DNA of 51,577 nucleotides, taken from Parabacteroides chinchillae (GTDB taxonomy: Bacteria > Bacteroidota > Bacteroidia > Bacteroidales > Tannerellaceae). The DNA lies in contig NZ_FNVS01000023.1 of NCBI RefSeq assembly GCF_900108035.1, positions 1 through 51,577 of the forward strand, written 5' to 3'. Made by a program: the position numbers and the translations under genes. The notes beneath the pieces were generated by a model that saw only the letters and a program-made list of their open reading frames with translations, ran no database searches and was not told the DNA's origin. This document shows positions 33,059 through 41,606 of the stretch, piece by piece (within the stretch, counting starts at the first letter, position 1; every line of letters begins with the position of its first letter).

Positions 33059-36000
33059 ATGAAAAAAGTATATTTATCAATCAGCACTTTGCTTTTGTGC
33101 GGAAGCATGCTGATGGCACAATCGCCGGCAAACCGCACATCTAAGACTGTGGCGGCCGATGTGTTGGCTCAGATGCCTGCTGCACAACAAGCTGAATATA
33201 ATAAGTTAATTGGCGACCTGAGTGCTGCCGGAGAAGATGCGGTTATGACTTTGGTTGATATGATTAATGCACCGGGTAAAGGAAGCAATGCAAAGGTGGA
33301 TTATGCTTTGAGCGGACTTTCTCATTATGTAATGGCAAAAGGAAATGAGAATTCCCGTTTGGTTACGGCTAATGCTTATCTGAAGGCACTTGACAAAGTG
33401 AGCGATCGTGAGGCTAAAGCATTTATTATCCGTCAACTGCAGATAATTGGCAAAGATGAGTGTATTGAAACCTTGGCTACTTATTTGAATGATGAAAGTT
33501 TGAGTGGCCCGGCTGCACGTGCATTGTCATCAATAAATAGCGAAAATGCCGGAAAAACTTTATTATCGGCATTGATGCGTCGTTCGGGTACACCGAAAAC
33601 TCAGAAGGATATTGTTCAGGCTATTGCCGTTGCCCAGGTAGATGGTTCGGAAGCTGCTTTGAAAGCCTTATTGGGTTCATCGGATGAAAACATGCAGAAA
33701 GAGGTGCTATATGCGTTGAGCCGTGTAGGAACAAAAGCTTCCCTGAAAGATTTGGCGGAAGCTGCTGCAAAGGCTAATTACACGATGGAAAAAACCGGTG
33801 CTAATGAGGCATATATCGCTTTGATAAAACGAATAGCAGGGCAGGGTGATATAAAAGATGCAGAAAAGGCAGCAAATGATTTATTGAAAAAAGCTACAAA
33901 AGCTAATAAAACGCAGAGCCGCGATGCCGCATTACAAATTTTGTTATCGTTGCAGAATGCAGATGTGGCAAAACTCGTTCAGGCTGCTTTAAAAGATGCT
34001 AATAAAGAATATCGTAATGCTGCTTTGAGTTATGCTTCCGATTATGCTAATAAAGAATTATATGTTGAGCTGGCTAAAAATATGGTAAAAGCCAAACCGG
34101 AGGTAAAGGTAGATATTCTGAATTGGTTAGGACGTGAAGCAAAAAGACCTTCACAACATGATATAATACAGAACCTGGATTTGCGTTTTGATTTACCATT
34201 CCGTCAGGTGTTGGTTGAACAGGCAGGTAATGCTGATTATAATGTGAAAGAAGCTGCTGTTTGGACTATGGTTAAGATTGGAGATAATTCATATATACCG
34301 GTTTTGTCCAATTTGCTTACAAGTAATGACAAACAAGTTATCTTATTAGGCCAGGATGCTTTGGCTGCTTTTCCGGGTGATATAGATAATGCGGTTGCAA
34401 AAGCAATTTCTTCATCAACAGATGCCGGAAAGATTGCAGGTTTGGAGTTGTTGGCTATGCGTAAAGCGGACGGAACTCTGAATGCAGTGTTAGAACAAAT
34501 AAAGTCTGGTTCTCCGGAAGTAAAAACGGCTGCATATAAAGCATTGAAAGACGTTGTTTCTGAAAAAGACTTTACACAGATGTGCGGAATGTTGGAAACA
34601 GCAGATGCAAATGCAATTGCCCCGATTCAGCAAGCTGTAATTGCTTCTATTGCTAATTTGCCTGTATCCGGGCAGGTTTCTAATGTTACCCGCCGTATGC
34701 TACAGGCTGGTGAGAGCAAGAAGCATTTGTATTATATCGTATTAGCTTCGACAGGAGATAAAGATGCTTTGGCAACGATTGTTTCCGGAGTTAAAAATGG
34801 CCGGAGTACAGCAAAAGATGCTGCTTTGGAAGCATTGCTGAGCTGGAAAGGCATTGAAGCTGCCGACGAATTATTTGCAATTTGTCAGGGAAATCCTTCA
34901 AGCCAGGTATTCGATAAAGCCCTTGCCCGTTATGTGCAGTTGGTTTCAAATCCTGCATTTACCGGTGAAAACCGTTTGCTGAGTTTACGCAAGGCGATGG
35001 ATATAGCAAAGACAGATGCCCAGAAAGTTGAAATTCTGAAACAGATAGAAAAAACCGGAACATTCCTTGCTTTGTTGTATGCCGGTGAGTTTTTGGATCA
35101 GAAACCTCTACAACAGGCAGCAGCCAATGCTGTTATGAATATTGCTTTAAATAATAAGGATTATACGGGTCAAAATGTAGAAGCTTTGCTGAATAAAGTA
35201 ATGCAAGTGCTGGATAATCCGGATGCCCATTATCAGAAAGAGGCTATTAAGAAGCATTTGTCTGAAATGACGAAGACTGAGGGCTTTGTTTCTCTTTTCA
35301 ATGGAAAAGATTTGACAGGCTGGAAAGGTTTGGTTGAAAATCCGATAGTTCGTGCTAAAATGAAACCGGCACAGCTTGCCAAAGCACAAGAAAAGGCAGA
35401 CGAAATGATGCGCCGTGATTGGAAAGTTGAAGACGGATTACTTGTATTTGAAGGTACAGGTTATGATAATTTATGTTCGGAAAAACAGTATGGCGATTTC
35501 GAAATGTATGTAGATTGGATGCTTGATCCTGCAGGTCCTGAAGCAGATGCGGGTATCTACTTGCGTGGTACGCCTCAGGTTCAGATTTGGGATACTTCCC
35601 GTGTAAATGTTGGAGCTCAGGTGGGTTCAGGCGGCTTGTATAACAATCAGGTTAACCCGAGTACACCATCTAAAGTTGCTGATAATAAACTGGGAGAATG
35701 GAATACATTCTATATAAAGATGGTTGGTGACCGTGTAACCGTTGTTTTAAATGGCGAAAAGGTGGTTGATAATGTAATTCTGGAAAATTACTGGGATCGT
35801 AAACTTCCTGTTCCGGCAATCGACCAGATCGAATTGCAGGCTCATGGCAGCAAAGTTTACTATCGTAACATCTATGTAAAAGAGTTGGAACGTCAGGAAC
35901 CGTATAAGCTTTCTGCAGAAGAAGCAAAAGAAGGTTTCAAAGTCTTGTTTGACGGAACTAATATGCACGAATGGACAGGAAATACAGTTGACTATACTTT

Positions 36001-36517
36001 GGAAGATGGTTGTATTTCTATGATTCCGAGTAAAAGTTTCGGTGGTAACCTTTATACTAAAAAAGAATACGGAAACTTTGTTTATCGTTTTGATTTTCAG
36101 TTGACACCCGGTGCTAATAATGGCGTTGGCATCCGTACACCGATGGATGTAGATGCAGCATATAATGGTATGGAAATCCAGATTTTGGATTGTGAGAATC
36201 CTATATACAAGGATATTACTCCATTACAACATCATGGTTCCGTATATGGTATTATTCCTTCTCAACCAAATCATCACGAAGCCATTAAGCCGGTTGGCGA
36301 ATGGAATACGGAGGAAATTGTTGCCGATGGCGATCATATCCGCGTAACAGTTAATGGTGTTGTGATTCTGGACGGTAATATCCGTGATGCAGTAAAGAAT
36401 GGTACACCTGACGGTAAGCAACATCCGGGATTGTTCAATAAGAAAGGACATATCGGTTTCTTAGGCCATGGTTCTCCGGTGAAATTCCGTAATATCCGTA
36501 TAAAGGAACTGAAATAG
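33059..36517 (+). CDS. HEAT-repeat protein with two DUF1080 (3-keto-disaccharide hydrolase-like) domains
   Basis: This 1152-residue exported protein has a signal peptide (to LMAQ, about residue 21). Residues about 35-735 are helical repeats of HEAT/ARM type, with many ALKALLGSSDENMQKEVLYALSRV-like units. Two DUF1080 domains follow: about 742-957 (LFNGKDLTGWKGL, WKVEDGLLVFEG, AGIYLRGTPQVQIWD) and about 959-1152 (LFDGTNMHEW, YGNFVYRFDFQLT, GMEIQILD, HGSVYGI). DUF1080 members cleave or eliminate 3-keto-glycosides or are lectin-like. The pairing with the oxidoreductase upstream supports that role. The HEAT part may scaffold or bind a partner. A bidirectional terminator follows. Confidence 0.92.
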   Translation: MKKVYLSISTLLLCGSMLMAQSPANRTSKTVAADVLAQMPAAQQAEYNKLIGDLSAAGEDAVMTLVDMINAPGKGSNAKVDYALSGLSHYVMAKGNENSRLVTANAYLKALDKVSDREAKAFIIRQLQIIGKDECIETLATYLNDESLSGPAARALSSINSENAGKTLLSALMRRSGTPKTQKDIVQAIAVAQVDGSEAALKALLGSSDENMQKEVLYALSRVGTKASLKDLAEAAAKANYTMEKTGANEAYIALIKRIAGQGDIKDAEKAANDLLKKATKANKTQSRDAALQILLSLQNADVAKLVQAALKDANKEYRNAALSYASDYANKELYVELAKNMVKAKPEVKVDILNWLGREAKRPSQHDIIQNLDLRFDLPFRQVLVEQAGNADYNVKEAAVWTMVKIGDNSYIPVLSNLLTSNDKQVILLGQDALAAFPGDIDNAVAKAISSSTDAGKIAGLELLAMRKADGTLNAVLEQIKSGSPEVKTAAYKALKDVVSEKDFTQMCGMLETADANAIAPIQQAVIASIANLPVSGQVSNVTRRMLQAGESKKHLYYIVLASTGDKDALATIVSGVKNGRSTAKDAALEALLSWKGIEAADELFAICQGNPSSQVFDKALARYVQLVSNPAFTGENRLLSLRKAMDIAKTDAQKVEILKQIEKTGTFLALLYAGEFLDQKPLQQAAANAVMNIALNNKDYTGQNVEALLNKVMQVLDNPDAHYQKEAIKKHLSEMTKTEGFVSLFNGKDLTGWKGLVENPIVRAKMKPAQLAKAQEKADEMMRRDWKVEDGLLVFEGTGYDNLCSEKQYGDFEMYVDWMLDPAGPEADAGIYLRGTPQVQIWDTSRVNVGAQVGSGGLYNNQVNPSTPSKVADNKLGEWNTFYIKMVGDRVTVVLNGEKVVDNVILENYWDRKLPVPAIDQIELQAHGSKVYYRNIYVKELERQEPYKLSAEEAKEGFKVLFDGTNMHEWTGNTVDYTLEDGCISMIPSKSFGGNLYTKKEYGNFVYRFDFQLTPGANNGVGIRTPMDVDAAYNGMEIQILDCENPIYKDITPLQHHGSVYGIIPSQPNHHEAIKPVGEWNTEEIVADGDHIRVTVNGVVILDGNIRDAVKNGTPDGKQHPGLFNKKGHIGFLGHGSPVKFRNIRIKELK

Positions 36518-36538
36518 TACTTATGTAATATACATAAA

Positions 36539-36575
36539 AAAGGAAAGCGGCTGATTAAGGCCGCTTTTCTTTTTA
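36539..36575. terminator. Bidirectional terminator between DUF1080 gene and upp
   Basis: A 13-bp stem (36539-36551 with 36560-36572, one G-U pair) with an 8-base loop, flanked by A runs on the left and T runs on the right, so it ends transcription from both directions. Confidence 0.9.
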
Positions 36576-36586
36576 TATATTTGTTG

Positions 36587-37240
36587 TTATTCTTTTTCTC
36601 CGAAAGCTAAATCTCCGGCATCTCCCAATCCGGGAACTATATAAGAATGTTCATCCAGCTCTTCGTCGAGTGCAGCTACCCAGACAGTGGTTTTGTCATC
36701 CGGCATTTTATGTTGAATATATTCTAACGCCTGTCTGCTTGCTATGATAGAAGCAACATGGATATGTGCAGGATGTCCTTTGGTAAGCAAGGCCTCATAA
36801 GCCAGTTCCATTGAACTGCCGGTAGCCAGCATCGGATCAGTGATGATAAGTGTCTTATTTGTTATTCCGGGAGAAGCGATATATTCGATATGAATATCGA
36901 AATTTAAACGATCTTTATATTTACGATATGCGGAAACAAATGCGTTTTCGGCATAATCCAAATAACTTAGGAAACCTTGGTGGAAGGGAAGGCCGGCGCG
37001 CAAAATAGTACTGATTACTATTTGGTCGTCCGGTGTACTTGTAGGCGCAATGCCTAAAGGCGATTGGATATTTTTTGTACTGTAGGTAAAATCCTTACTT
37101 ATTTCATAAGCCATTATTTCACCAATTCGTTCAACGTTCCTGCGGAAACGTAAGCTGTCTTTCTGGATATTTACATCCCTTAGCTCTGCTATAAACCGGT
37201 TGAGGATCGAATTTGATTCTCCGAGATTTACTATTTTCAT
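36587..37240 (-). CDS. upp: Uracil phosphoribosyltransferase
   Basis: Upp makes UMP from uracil and PRPP in pyrimidine salvage. The ATG at 37240 (MKIVNLGE) gives 217 residues, near the normal size; an upstream in-frame start would run through a terminator hairpin and is rejected. Motifs seen are RRNVERIGEIMAYEI, the STILRAGLPFHQGFL loop, the PRPP-binding ITDPMLATGSSM, and the C-terminal PGLGDAGDLAFG that binds uracil. It stands alone with a promoter overlapping the HU terminator. Confidence 0.96.
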   Translation of the reverse strand: MKIVNLGESNSILNRFIAELRDVNIQKDSLRFRRNVERIGEIMAYEISKDFTYSTKNIQSPLGIAPTSTPDDQIVISTILRAGLPFHQGFLSYLDYAENAFVSAYRKYKDRLNFDIHIEYIASPGITNKTLIITDPMLATGSSMELAYEALLTKGHPAHIHVASIIASRQALEYIQHKMPDDKTTVWVAALDEELDEHSYIVPGLGDAGDLAFGEKE

Positions 37241-37260
37241 ACCTCTGAATTTCTCGGTTT

Positions 37261-37268
37261 CAAAAATA
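37261..37268 (-). promoter_or_regulatory. upp promoter -7 element
   Basis: Minus-strand TATTTTTG matches the consensus, 20 bases before the upp ATG. A TTGG (37291 down to 37288) lies 19 bases upstream as a possible -33 element, inside the HU terminator stem. Confidence 0.55.
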
Positions 37269-37280
37269 GTAAATATAGAA

Positions 37281-37318
37281 ATACCTGCCAACAATTCAAT
37301 TAAGTTATTGGCAGGTAT
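37281..37318 (-). terminator. Terminator of the HU gene
   Basis: An 11-bp perfect stem (37281-37291 with 37308-37318) follows the HU stop by eight bases on the minus strand and overlaps the upp promoter. The T-rich sequence after it on the minus strand is moderate. Confidence 0.6.
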
Positions 37319-37325
37319 ATTGGGG

Positions 37326-37616
37326 TTATGCCTTTTTGAGGTGGGCGTTCATTGCCTCCAATAAAAATTTACCCGGTTTGAACTTTACAGTCGTACGTGC
37401 CGGAATCATTACAGGAGTTCCTGTTTTGGGATTTCTGGCTAAACGTTGCGTTTGTGCTCTTGGAGTAAGTGTACCAAAACCTATAAGTGCAATTTCTTCG
37501 TTTTTCGACATTTGTTCTGTAACGATTTCAATGTATGCATCTAATGCTTTTTTAGCTTCTTGTTTTTGCATTCCGGCTTTGCTGGCCAATGCGTCGATAA
37601 GTTCTGCTTTGTTCAT
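37326..37616 (-). CDS. HU-family DNA-binding protein
   Basis: The 96-residue protein starts MNKAELIDALASKAGM and contains the HU/IHF signature: GFGTLTPR, then the DNA-binding arm RLARNPKTGTPVMIPARTTVKFKPG, and a short C-terminal helix. HU bends and compacts DNA as a dimer. Length is right for HU with a few extra C-terminal residues. A consensus -7 element on the minus strand is 30-odd bases upstream of the start. Confidence 0.96.
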   Translation of the reverse strand: MNKAELIDALASKAGMQKQEAKKALDAYIEIVTEQMSKNEEIALIGFGTLTPRAQTQRLARNPKTGTPVMIPARTTVKFKPGKFLLEAMNAHLKKA

Positions 37617-37648
37617 GTGTGCTCTTGTTTTTGATTATTTGACATTTA

Positions 37649-37656
37649 CAAAGGTA
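37649..37656 (-). promoter_or_regulatory. HU gene promoter -7 element
   Basis: Minus-strand TACCTTTG is an exact consensus match, 33 bases before the start codon. The -33 region is weak. Confidence 0.5.
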
Positions 37657-37779
37657 CATCCTGATCTGGATTTATCAGTTCCTTTATCCGGATATACGAT
37701 TTTGTTTGCGTTTCTTATTAAACAAGGCTTATGCGTATTTGTTACGATTAGAGAAACAAAAAACGTTAAGTAATGTTTA

Positions 37780-37811
37780 GTTGCGGAATACGAAACAATG
37801 TCTTAATTTTG
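37780..37811 (+). promoter_or_regulatory. murB promoter
   Basis: GTTG (37780-37783), a 20-base spacer and TAATTTTG (37804-37811), 23 bases before the murB ATG. Confidence 0.6.
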
Positions 37812-37834
37812 TCAGGTTATAAAAATAATAAGAG

Positions 37835-38848
37835 ATGAAAATAGAACAGAATTACTCGCTGGAAAAACATAATACATTTCATATACCTGTGAAAACACGT
37901 TGGTTTATGGAGTATGATAGTGAAGACGACCTGGAACGCATATTGCGTGATGAATATTTTCAGGAATGCCTATCGCTTCATATCGGGAGTGGGAGTAATC
38001 TTCTGTTCTTAAATGATTACAATGGCATAATCCTCCATTCTAATATAAAAGGAATCCATCTGGCAGGGGAGACAGAGAAGAGTGTTCTGCTCCGTGTCGG
38101 TGCTGCCGAAAAATGGGACGATGTTGTTGCCTATGCCGTATCTAACGGTTGGGGAGGAATAGAAAATTTGTCTTTGATTCCTGGTGAAACAGGCGCCGCT
38201 GCCATTCAGAATATCGGTGCATATGGGGCCGAAGCAAAGGATGTTATAGAGACAGTAGAAGCTTACAACCAGCTATCTTTCCAAAAGCGTATCTTTACTA
38301 ACCAGGAATGCGAGTATGCGTATCGGACAAGCTATTTTAAGAATGAGCATAATGATCCGCATATTATAACCTATGTGAATCTGCGTTTACAAAAAAATCC
38401 TCAGTTTTCTATTAATTATGGGAACTTGAAGGAAGAACTTGCCAAATATCCCGGAATAACTTTATCCACGATACGCGAGGCTATAATTACTATACGTAAA
38501 GAGAAATTACCTGATCCTGAAATAATGGGTAATGCCGGTAGTTTCTTTATGAACCCGGTTATTACTACGGATCATTTCGAGAAATTAAAAGTAAACTATC
38601 CTTCTATTCCTTCTTATCCGTCTTCGGATGGTAAAATAAAGGTTCCTGCAGGGTGGTTGATCGAACAGTGTGGTTTTAAAGGTAAATCCCACGGTACGGT
38701 TGGGGTTTATGAGAAACAGGCTTTGGTATTGGTTAATTTAGGTGACGCAAGAGGGCATGAGATAGCTTTGGTTGCCGAAAGTATTCGCACGGCTGTGAAT
38801 GAACGTTTCGGAATAGAACTCGTTCCTGAGGTTAAATATGTAGGATGA
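37835..38848 (+). CDS. murB: UDP-N-acetylenolpyruvoylglucosamine reductase
   Basis: MurB is the flavoenzyme that reduces UDP-GlcNAc-enolpyruvate with NADPH to UDP-MurNAc for peptidoglycan. The 337-residue protein fits the longer type I (E. coli) form. FAD-binding segments GSGSNLL (51-57) and NLSLIPGETGAAAIQNIGAYG (from 111) are present, YRTSYF holds a conserved Arg, and MGNAGSFFMNP carries the catalytic Ser236. Its stop overlaps the start of the next gene (ATGA), so the two are translated together. Confidence 0.97.
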   Translation: MKIEQNYSLEKHNTFHIPVKTRWFMEYDSEDDLERILRDEYFQECLSLHIGSGSNLLFLNDYNGIILHSNIKGIHLAGETEKSVLLRVGAAEKWDDVVAYAVSNGWGGIENLSLIPGETGAAAIQNIGAYGAEAKDVIETVEAYNQLSFQKRIFTNQECEYAYRTSYFKNEHNDPHIITYVNLRLQKNPQFSINYGNLKEELAKYPGITLSTIREAIITIRKEKLPDPEIMGNAGSFFMNPVITTDHFEKLKVNYPSIPSYPSSDGKIKVPAGWLIEQCGFKGKSHGTVGVYEKQALVLVNLGDARGHEIALVAESIRTAVNERFGIELVPEVKYVG

Positions 38849-39609
38849 TGAAAATAACTTTTCTTGGAACCGGCACTTCCACGGGTGTTCCTGAAATTGG
38901 TTGCCAGTGTGAAGTCTGTACCAGCAAAGATCCGCGCGACTGGCGTTTGCGTACTTCTGTTTTGGTTGAAACCGGAGGGAAGACGATATTATTGGATTGC
39001 GGCCCGGATTTCCGTTGGCAGATGATTACAAATAAAACATACCATCTGGATGCCGTTCTTATTTCCCATGAACATTATGATCACGTTGGCGGTTTGGATG
39101 ACTTGCGTCCTTTCTGTCGTGTACGTGGTGTTGATATTTATGCCGAAGATTATGTGGCTGAAGCAATAGAGACACGTATTCCGTATGCTTTCAGGATACA
39201 TAAATATCCGGGTGTTCCTAATTTGGAATTACATCGTATTGGTATGGAACCATTTGAAGCGGCGGGTCTTTCTGTTATTCCTATCCGTGTTATGCATGGC
39301 AGACTTCCGATTTTAGGGTATCGTATAGGCAATATGGCTTACCTTACGGATTTGAAGTATCTGCCGGAAGAAGAATATGCAAAGTTGGAAGGATTGGATA
39401 TGTTGATTATAACGGCGCTTCGAAAGGAAGATCAGCCTCATCCTACGCACGAGACATTGGGAGAAGCGCTTGTTAATATAGCCCGTATTGCTCCTAAAGA
39501 GTCATACCTTATCCACATGGGCCACAGGATTGGGTTGCATGCAGTGGTGGAAAAAGAGCTTCCTCCTCATGTCCATCTTGCTTATGACGGACTAAAGGTT
39601 GGGTTGTAA
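38845..39609 (+). CDS. MBL-fold metallo-hydrolase, PhnP-like
   Basis: The 254-residue protein (the ATG at 38848 would be an equally good start) begins MKITFLGTGTSTGVP and has a CQCEVC pair of cysteines, the metal motif SHEHYDH (74-80), DCGPDFRWQ, and a C-terminal IHMGHR. This is the PhnP-like group of metallo-beta-lactamase-fold phosphodiesterases; E. coli PhnP opens cyclic ribosyl phosphate, but homologues without a phn operon have unknown substrates. It overlaps murB by four bases. Confidence 0.9.
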   Translation: MMKITFLGTGTSTGVPEIGCQCEVCTSKDPRDWRLRTSVLVETGGKTILLDCGPDFRWQMITNKTYHLDAVLISHEHYDHVGGLDDLRPFCRVRGVDIYAEDYVAEAIETRIPYAFRIHKYPGVPNLELHRIGMEPFEAAGLSVIPIRVMHGRLPILGYRIGNMAYLTDLKYLPEEEYAKLEGLDMLIITALRKEDQPHPTHETLGEALVNIARIAPKESYLIHMGHRIGLHAVVEKELPPHVHLAYDGLKVGL

Positions 39610-39614
39610 AGGTA

Positions 39615-40505
39615 TTACATCGGGCTGCATCCGGTATAATATACCATGTTGTCGTCATGATATATTTCCGGTGTGATATGTAATTGGGGAAAGACCGTTT
39701 CGATTCTTTTAGATAGTGTATCGGCCATTTGGTTGTATAGTGTATCTAATGATGCGAAGTAGGGCTGACTTCCGAAGCAACATACTTTACCTTCGTTTGT
39801 AAATACATCTGCCAGTAACCATTTGTCATGTATACGCCATTGAAGAGAATCGTTGAAATTGACATATAAATCCAGTTTGTTTGCCGGAACAATAAGGTTT
39901 AATGGCGCATGTATATCGGCCAGTTGCTGTGTTTTATCAAGCTCTTTTGTAATTGACCTTTTATTTTTTATTTGTTGTTGGGCTACAGATTCCAATAGTT
40001 TCTTACTGTAACTGGCAACGAAAACTCCCTGGTATTGGTAATATCCGAAAAACTGTCTTCCGGATTCGGGGTAATAAGTGAAGGTTATTCCGTCTTTTAC
40101 TGTTTTTTGCGGACTGTATATCCCTAAAAGAGGCTTCAACACTTCTTTTTCTATTAGTAAATCGAATCCTCCGTCTGCATGAGTGTACATAACAATACCT
40201 TGTGAATGAAACGAAAACAGAGTAGAAGGCATGGAAGGTGTTTTTTGCAAAATGGATAGGTAGATGTCCGGCAGGTAAGAAGAGAAAATATCGTGTAGCT
40301 GTTGATGCTTAAGGATTACGTTCGTCAGTACAGCTGGTTTGTTGACAGCAAGTAACGCATTGGGTTCAGGAGCAATCAGGCTGTATAAATCCGTCTGGAC
40401 AGCCGTCTTTTCTTCTTCCATGGTTCCGAAGAAGAACCAGACTGCCAGTATTGTAGCCATGACTACTACAATGCAGACGATTATTTCCTGTTGGTAAGCT
40501 TTCAT
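39615..40505 (-). CDS. Membrane-anchored protein, unknown function
   Basis: A 296-residue protein with one N-terminal membrane helix (about 8-26, IIVCIVVVMATILAVWFFF) and a large soluble part, presumably periplasmic. Segments such as ALLAVNKPAVLTNVILK, LFSFHSQGIVMYTH and GVFVASYSKKLLESV recall Bacteroidales proteins of the DUF3352-like kind, but the assignment is weak. It starts five bases after nth and is the last gene of the minus-strand group pheS-crcB-nth. Confidence 0.65.
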   Translation of the reverse strand: MKAYQQEIIVCIVVVMATILAVWFFFGTMEEEKTAVQTDLYSLIAPEPNALLAVNKPAVLTNVILKHQQLHDIFSSYLPDIYLSILQKTPSMPSTLFSFHSQGIVMYTHADGGFDLLIEKEVLKPLLGIYSPQKTVKDGITFTYYPESGRQFFGYYQYQGVFVASYSKKLLESVAQQQIKNKRSITKELDKTQQLADIHAPLNLIVPANKLDLYVNFNDSLQWRIHDKWLLADVFTNEGKVCCFGSQPYFASLDTLYNQMADTLSKRIETVFPQLHITPEIYHDDNMVYYTGCSPM

Positions 40506-40510
40506 TTATT

Positions 40511-41149
40511 TCATGGCTGCTTCAAAAAGTATTTACACCAAGGCTTTAATCCGCATGTTTCGCATTTTGGCTTTCTGGCAATACAAACATATCTGCCATG
40601 CAAAATCAGCCAGTGATGGGCAATGGGAATGAGCTCTTGTGGTATATGTTTTACTAATTCCTTTTCAGTTTCCAAAGGCGTCTTGCTATTGTCTGTCAAC
40701 CCAATCCGGTTAGATACACGGAATACATGAGTATCAACAGCCATAGCCGGTTTCTCATAGACTACAGAGGCTATTACGTTTGCAGTTTTTCGTCCGACGC
40801 CGGGCAGCTTTTGCAGTTCGTCTATGTCGGAAGGAACGATGCTTTTGAAGTCGTTGACTAACATCTTGGCCATTCCGACAAGATGCTTGGCTTTATTGTT
40901 TGGATAGGAAACACTTTTTATGTATTCATAAACCACTTCAGGCGTAGATTCCGCCATTACTTCCGGTTCGGGAAATGCTTCGTACAATGCCGGAGTAATC
41001 ATGTTTACCCGTTTGTCTGTACATTGTGCGGAAAGGATAACTGCTATTAATAATTCGTATGGATTTTTGTAGTGCAATTCTGTTTCGGCAACCGGAACAT
41101 TTTCTTTGAACCAGTTCAATACTCCTTTATATCGTTCTTCTTTACGCAT
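40511..41149 (-). CDS. nth: Endonuclease III
   Basis: Nth removes oxidised pyrimidines from DNA and cuts the abasic site. The 212-residue protein carries the helix-hairpin-helix LQKLPGVGRKTANV with catalytic Lys121, the catalytic Asp139 in AVDTHVFRV, and four cysteines (189, 196, 199, 205) with the C-x6-C-x2-C-x5-C spacing of the iron-sulfur cluster. It begins two bases after crcB, so the two genes are closely coupled. Confidence 0.98.
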   Translation of the reverse strand: MRKEERYKGVLNWFKENVPVAETELHYKNPYELLIAVILSAQCTDKRVNMITPALYEAFPEPEVMAESTPEVVYEYIKSVSYPNNKAKHLVGMAKMLVNDFKSIVPSDIDELQKLPGVGRKTANVIASVVYEKPAMAVDTHVFRVSNRIGLTDNSKTPLETEKELVKHIPQELIPIAHHWLILHGRYVCIARKPKCETCGLKPWCKYFLKQP

Positions 41150-41151
41150 AA

Positions 41152-41538
41152 TTATTTTATTAAAGTCAATGTATTCTTACCCAGTAATAATCCCAGGAAG
41201 ACTGCTAATAAACCTAATATGTTACTTGCAAAGATATTAATTAATGCGAGTTTATATTCCCCCGTCCTCATTAAAGTTAGGGTATCTAATGTAAAAGATG
41301 AAAATGTGGTGAATCCGCCGAATAATCCGGTGAAAAGAAATGCACGTGTGTTAGGAGAAAAACTGAACGCTTCGGCAAGGCTCCAACAAAAGCCTATCAG
41401 AAAAGAACCGATTACGTTTACGGAAAGGATTCCGAAAGGAAAGGAGTAAAGCATCGCCTTTTGTACCCACGTGGAAACTCCATAGCGTAGTGCCGAACCG
41501 ATAGCTCCTCCTGCAATTAAAAGTAAAACCTTTATCAT
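41152..41538 (-). CDS. crcB: Fluoride channel CrcB/Fluc
   Basis: CrcB forms a small dimeric channel that expels fluoride. The ATG at 41538 gives 128 residues, near family length; the longer reading frame to 41583 would cross a GC-rich palindrome and is rejected. Four hydrophobic helices are seen with GGAIGSALRYG near the start, NVIGSFLIGF, and the fluoride-path motif TTFSSFTLDT. No fluoride riboswitch was recognised in the 68 bases between pheS and this gene. Confidence 0.94.
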   Translation of the reverse strand: MIKVLLLIAGGAIGSALRYGVSTWVQKAMLYSFPFGILSVNVIGSFLIGFCWSLAEAFSFSPNTRAFLFTGLFGGFTTFSSFTLDTLTLMRTGEYKLALINIFASNILGLLAVFLGLLLGKNTLTLIK

Positions 41539-41554
41539 AATCCCTGTGTGTTTT

Positions 41555-41580
41555 CCCCGGGCCGGGTTAAAAGCCCGGGG
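41555..41580. repeat. GC-rich palindrome between pheS and crcB
   Basis: CCCCGGGC and GCCCGGGG (41555-41562 and 41573-41580) form an 8-bp stem around a 10-base loop. There is no T run on either side. It resembles the palindromes near 50.9 kb in having a GGGCTT..AACCC-like core, and may be a dispersed repeat, or a weak pause or stabilising site within the operon. Confidence 0.5.
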
Positions 41581-41606
41581 CATGGTAAATGATTTAGGTT
41601 TTCAAC

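Noticed and set aside
37241-37294. N-terminal extension of Upp
   Set aside because: The extra 18 residues would run through the HU terminator and the upp promoter; the start at 37240 gives the normal family N-terminus.
41539-41606. Fluoride riboswitch upstream of crcB
   Set aside because: Only a GC-rich palindrome is present; the conserved pseudoknot sequence of the fluoride motif is not recognised.
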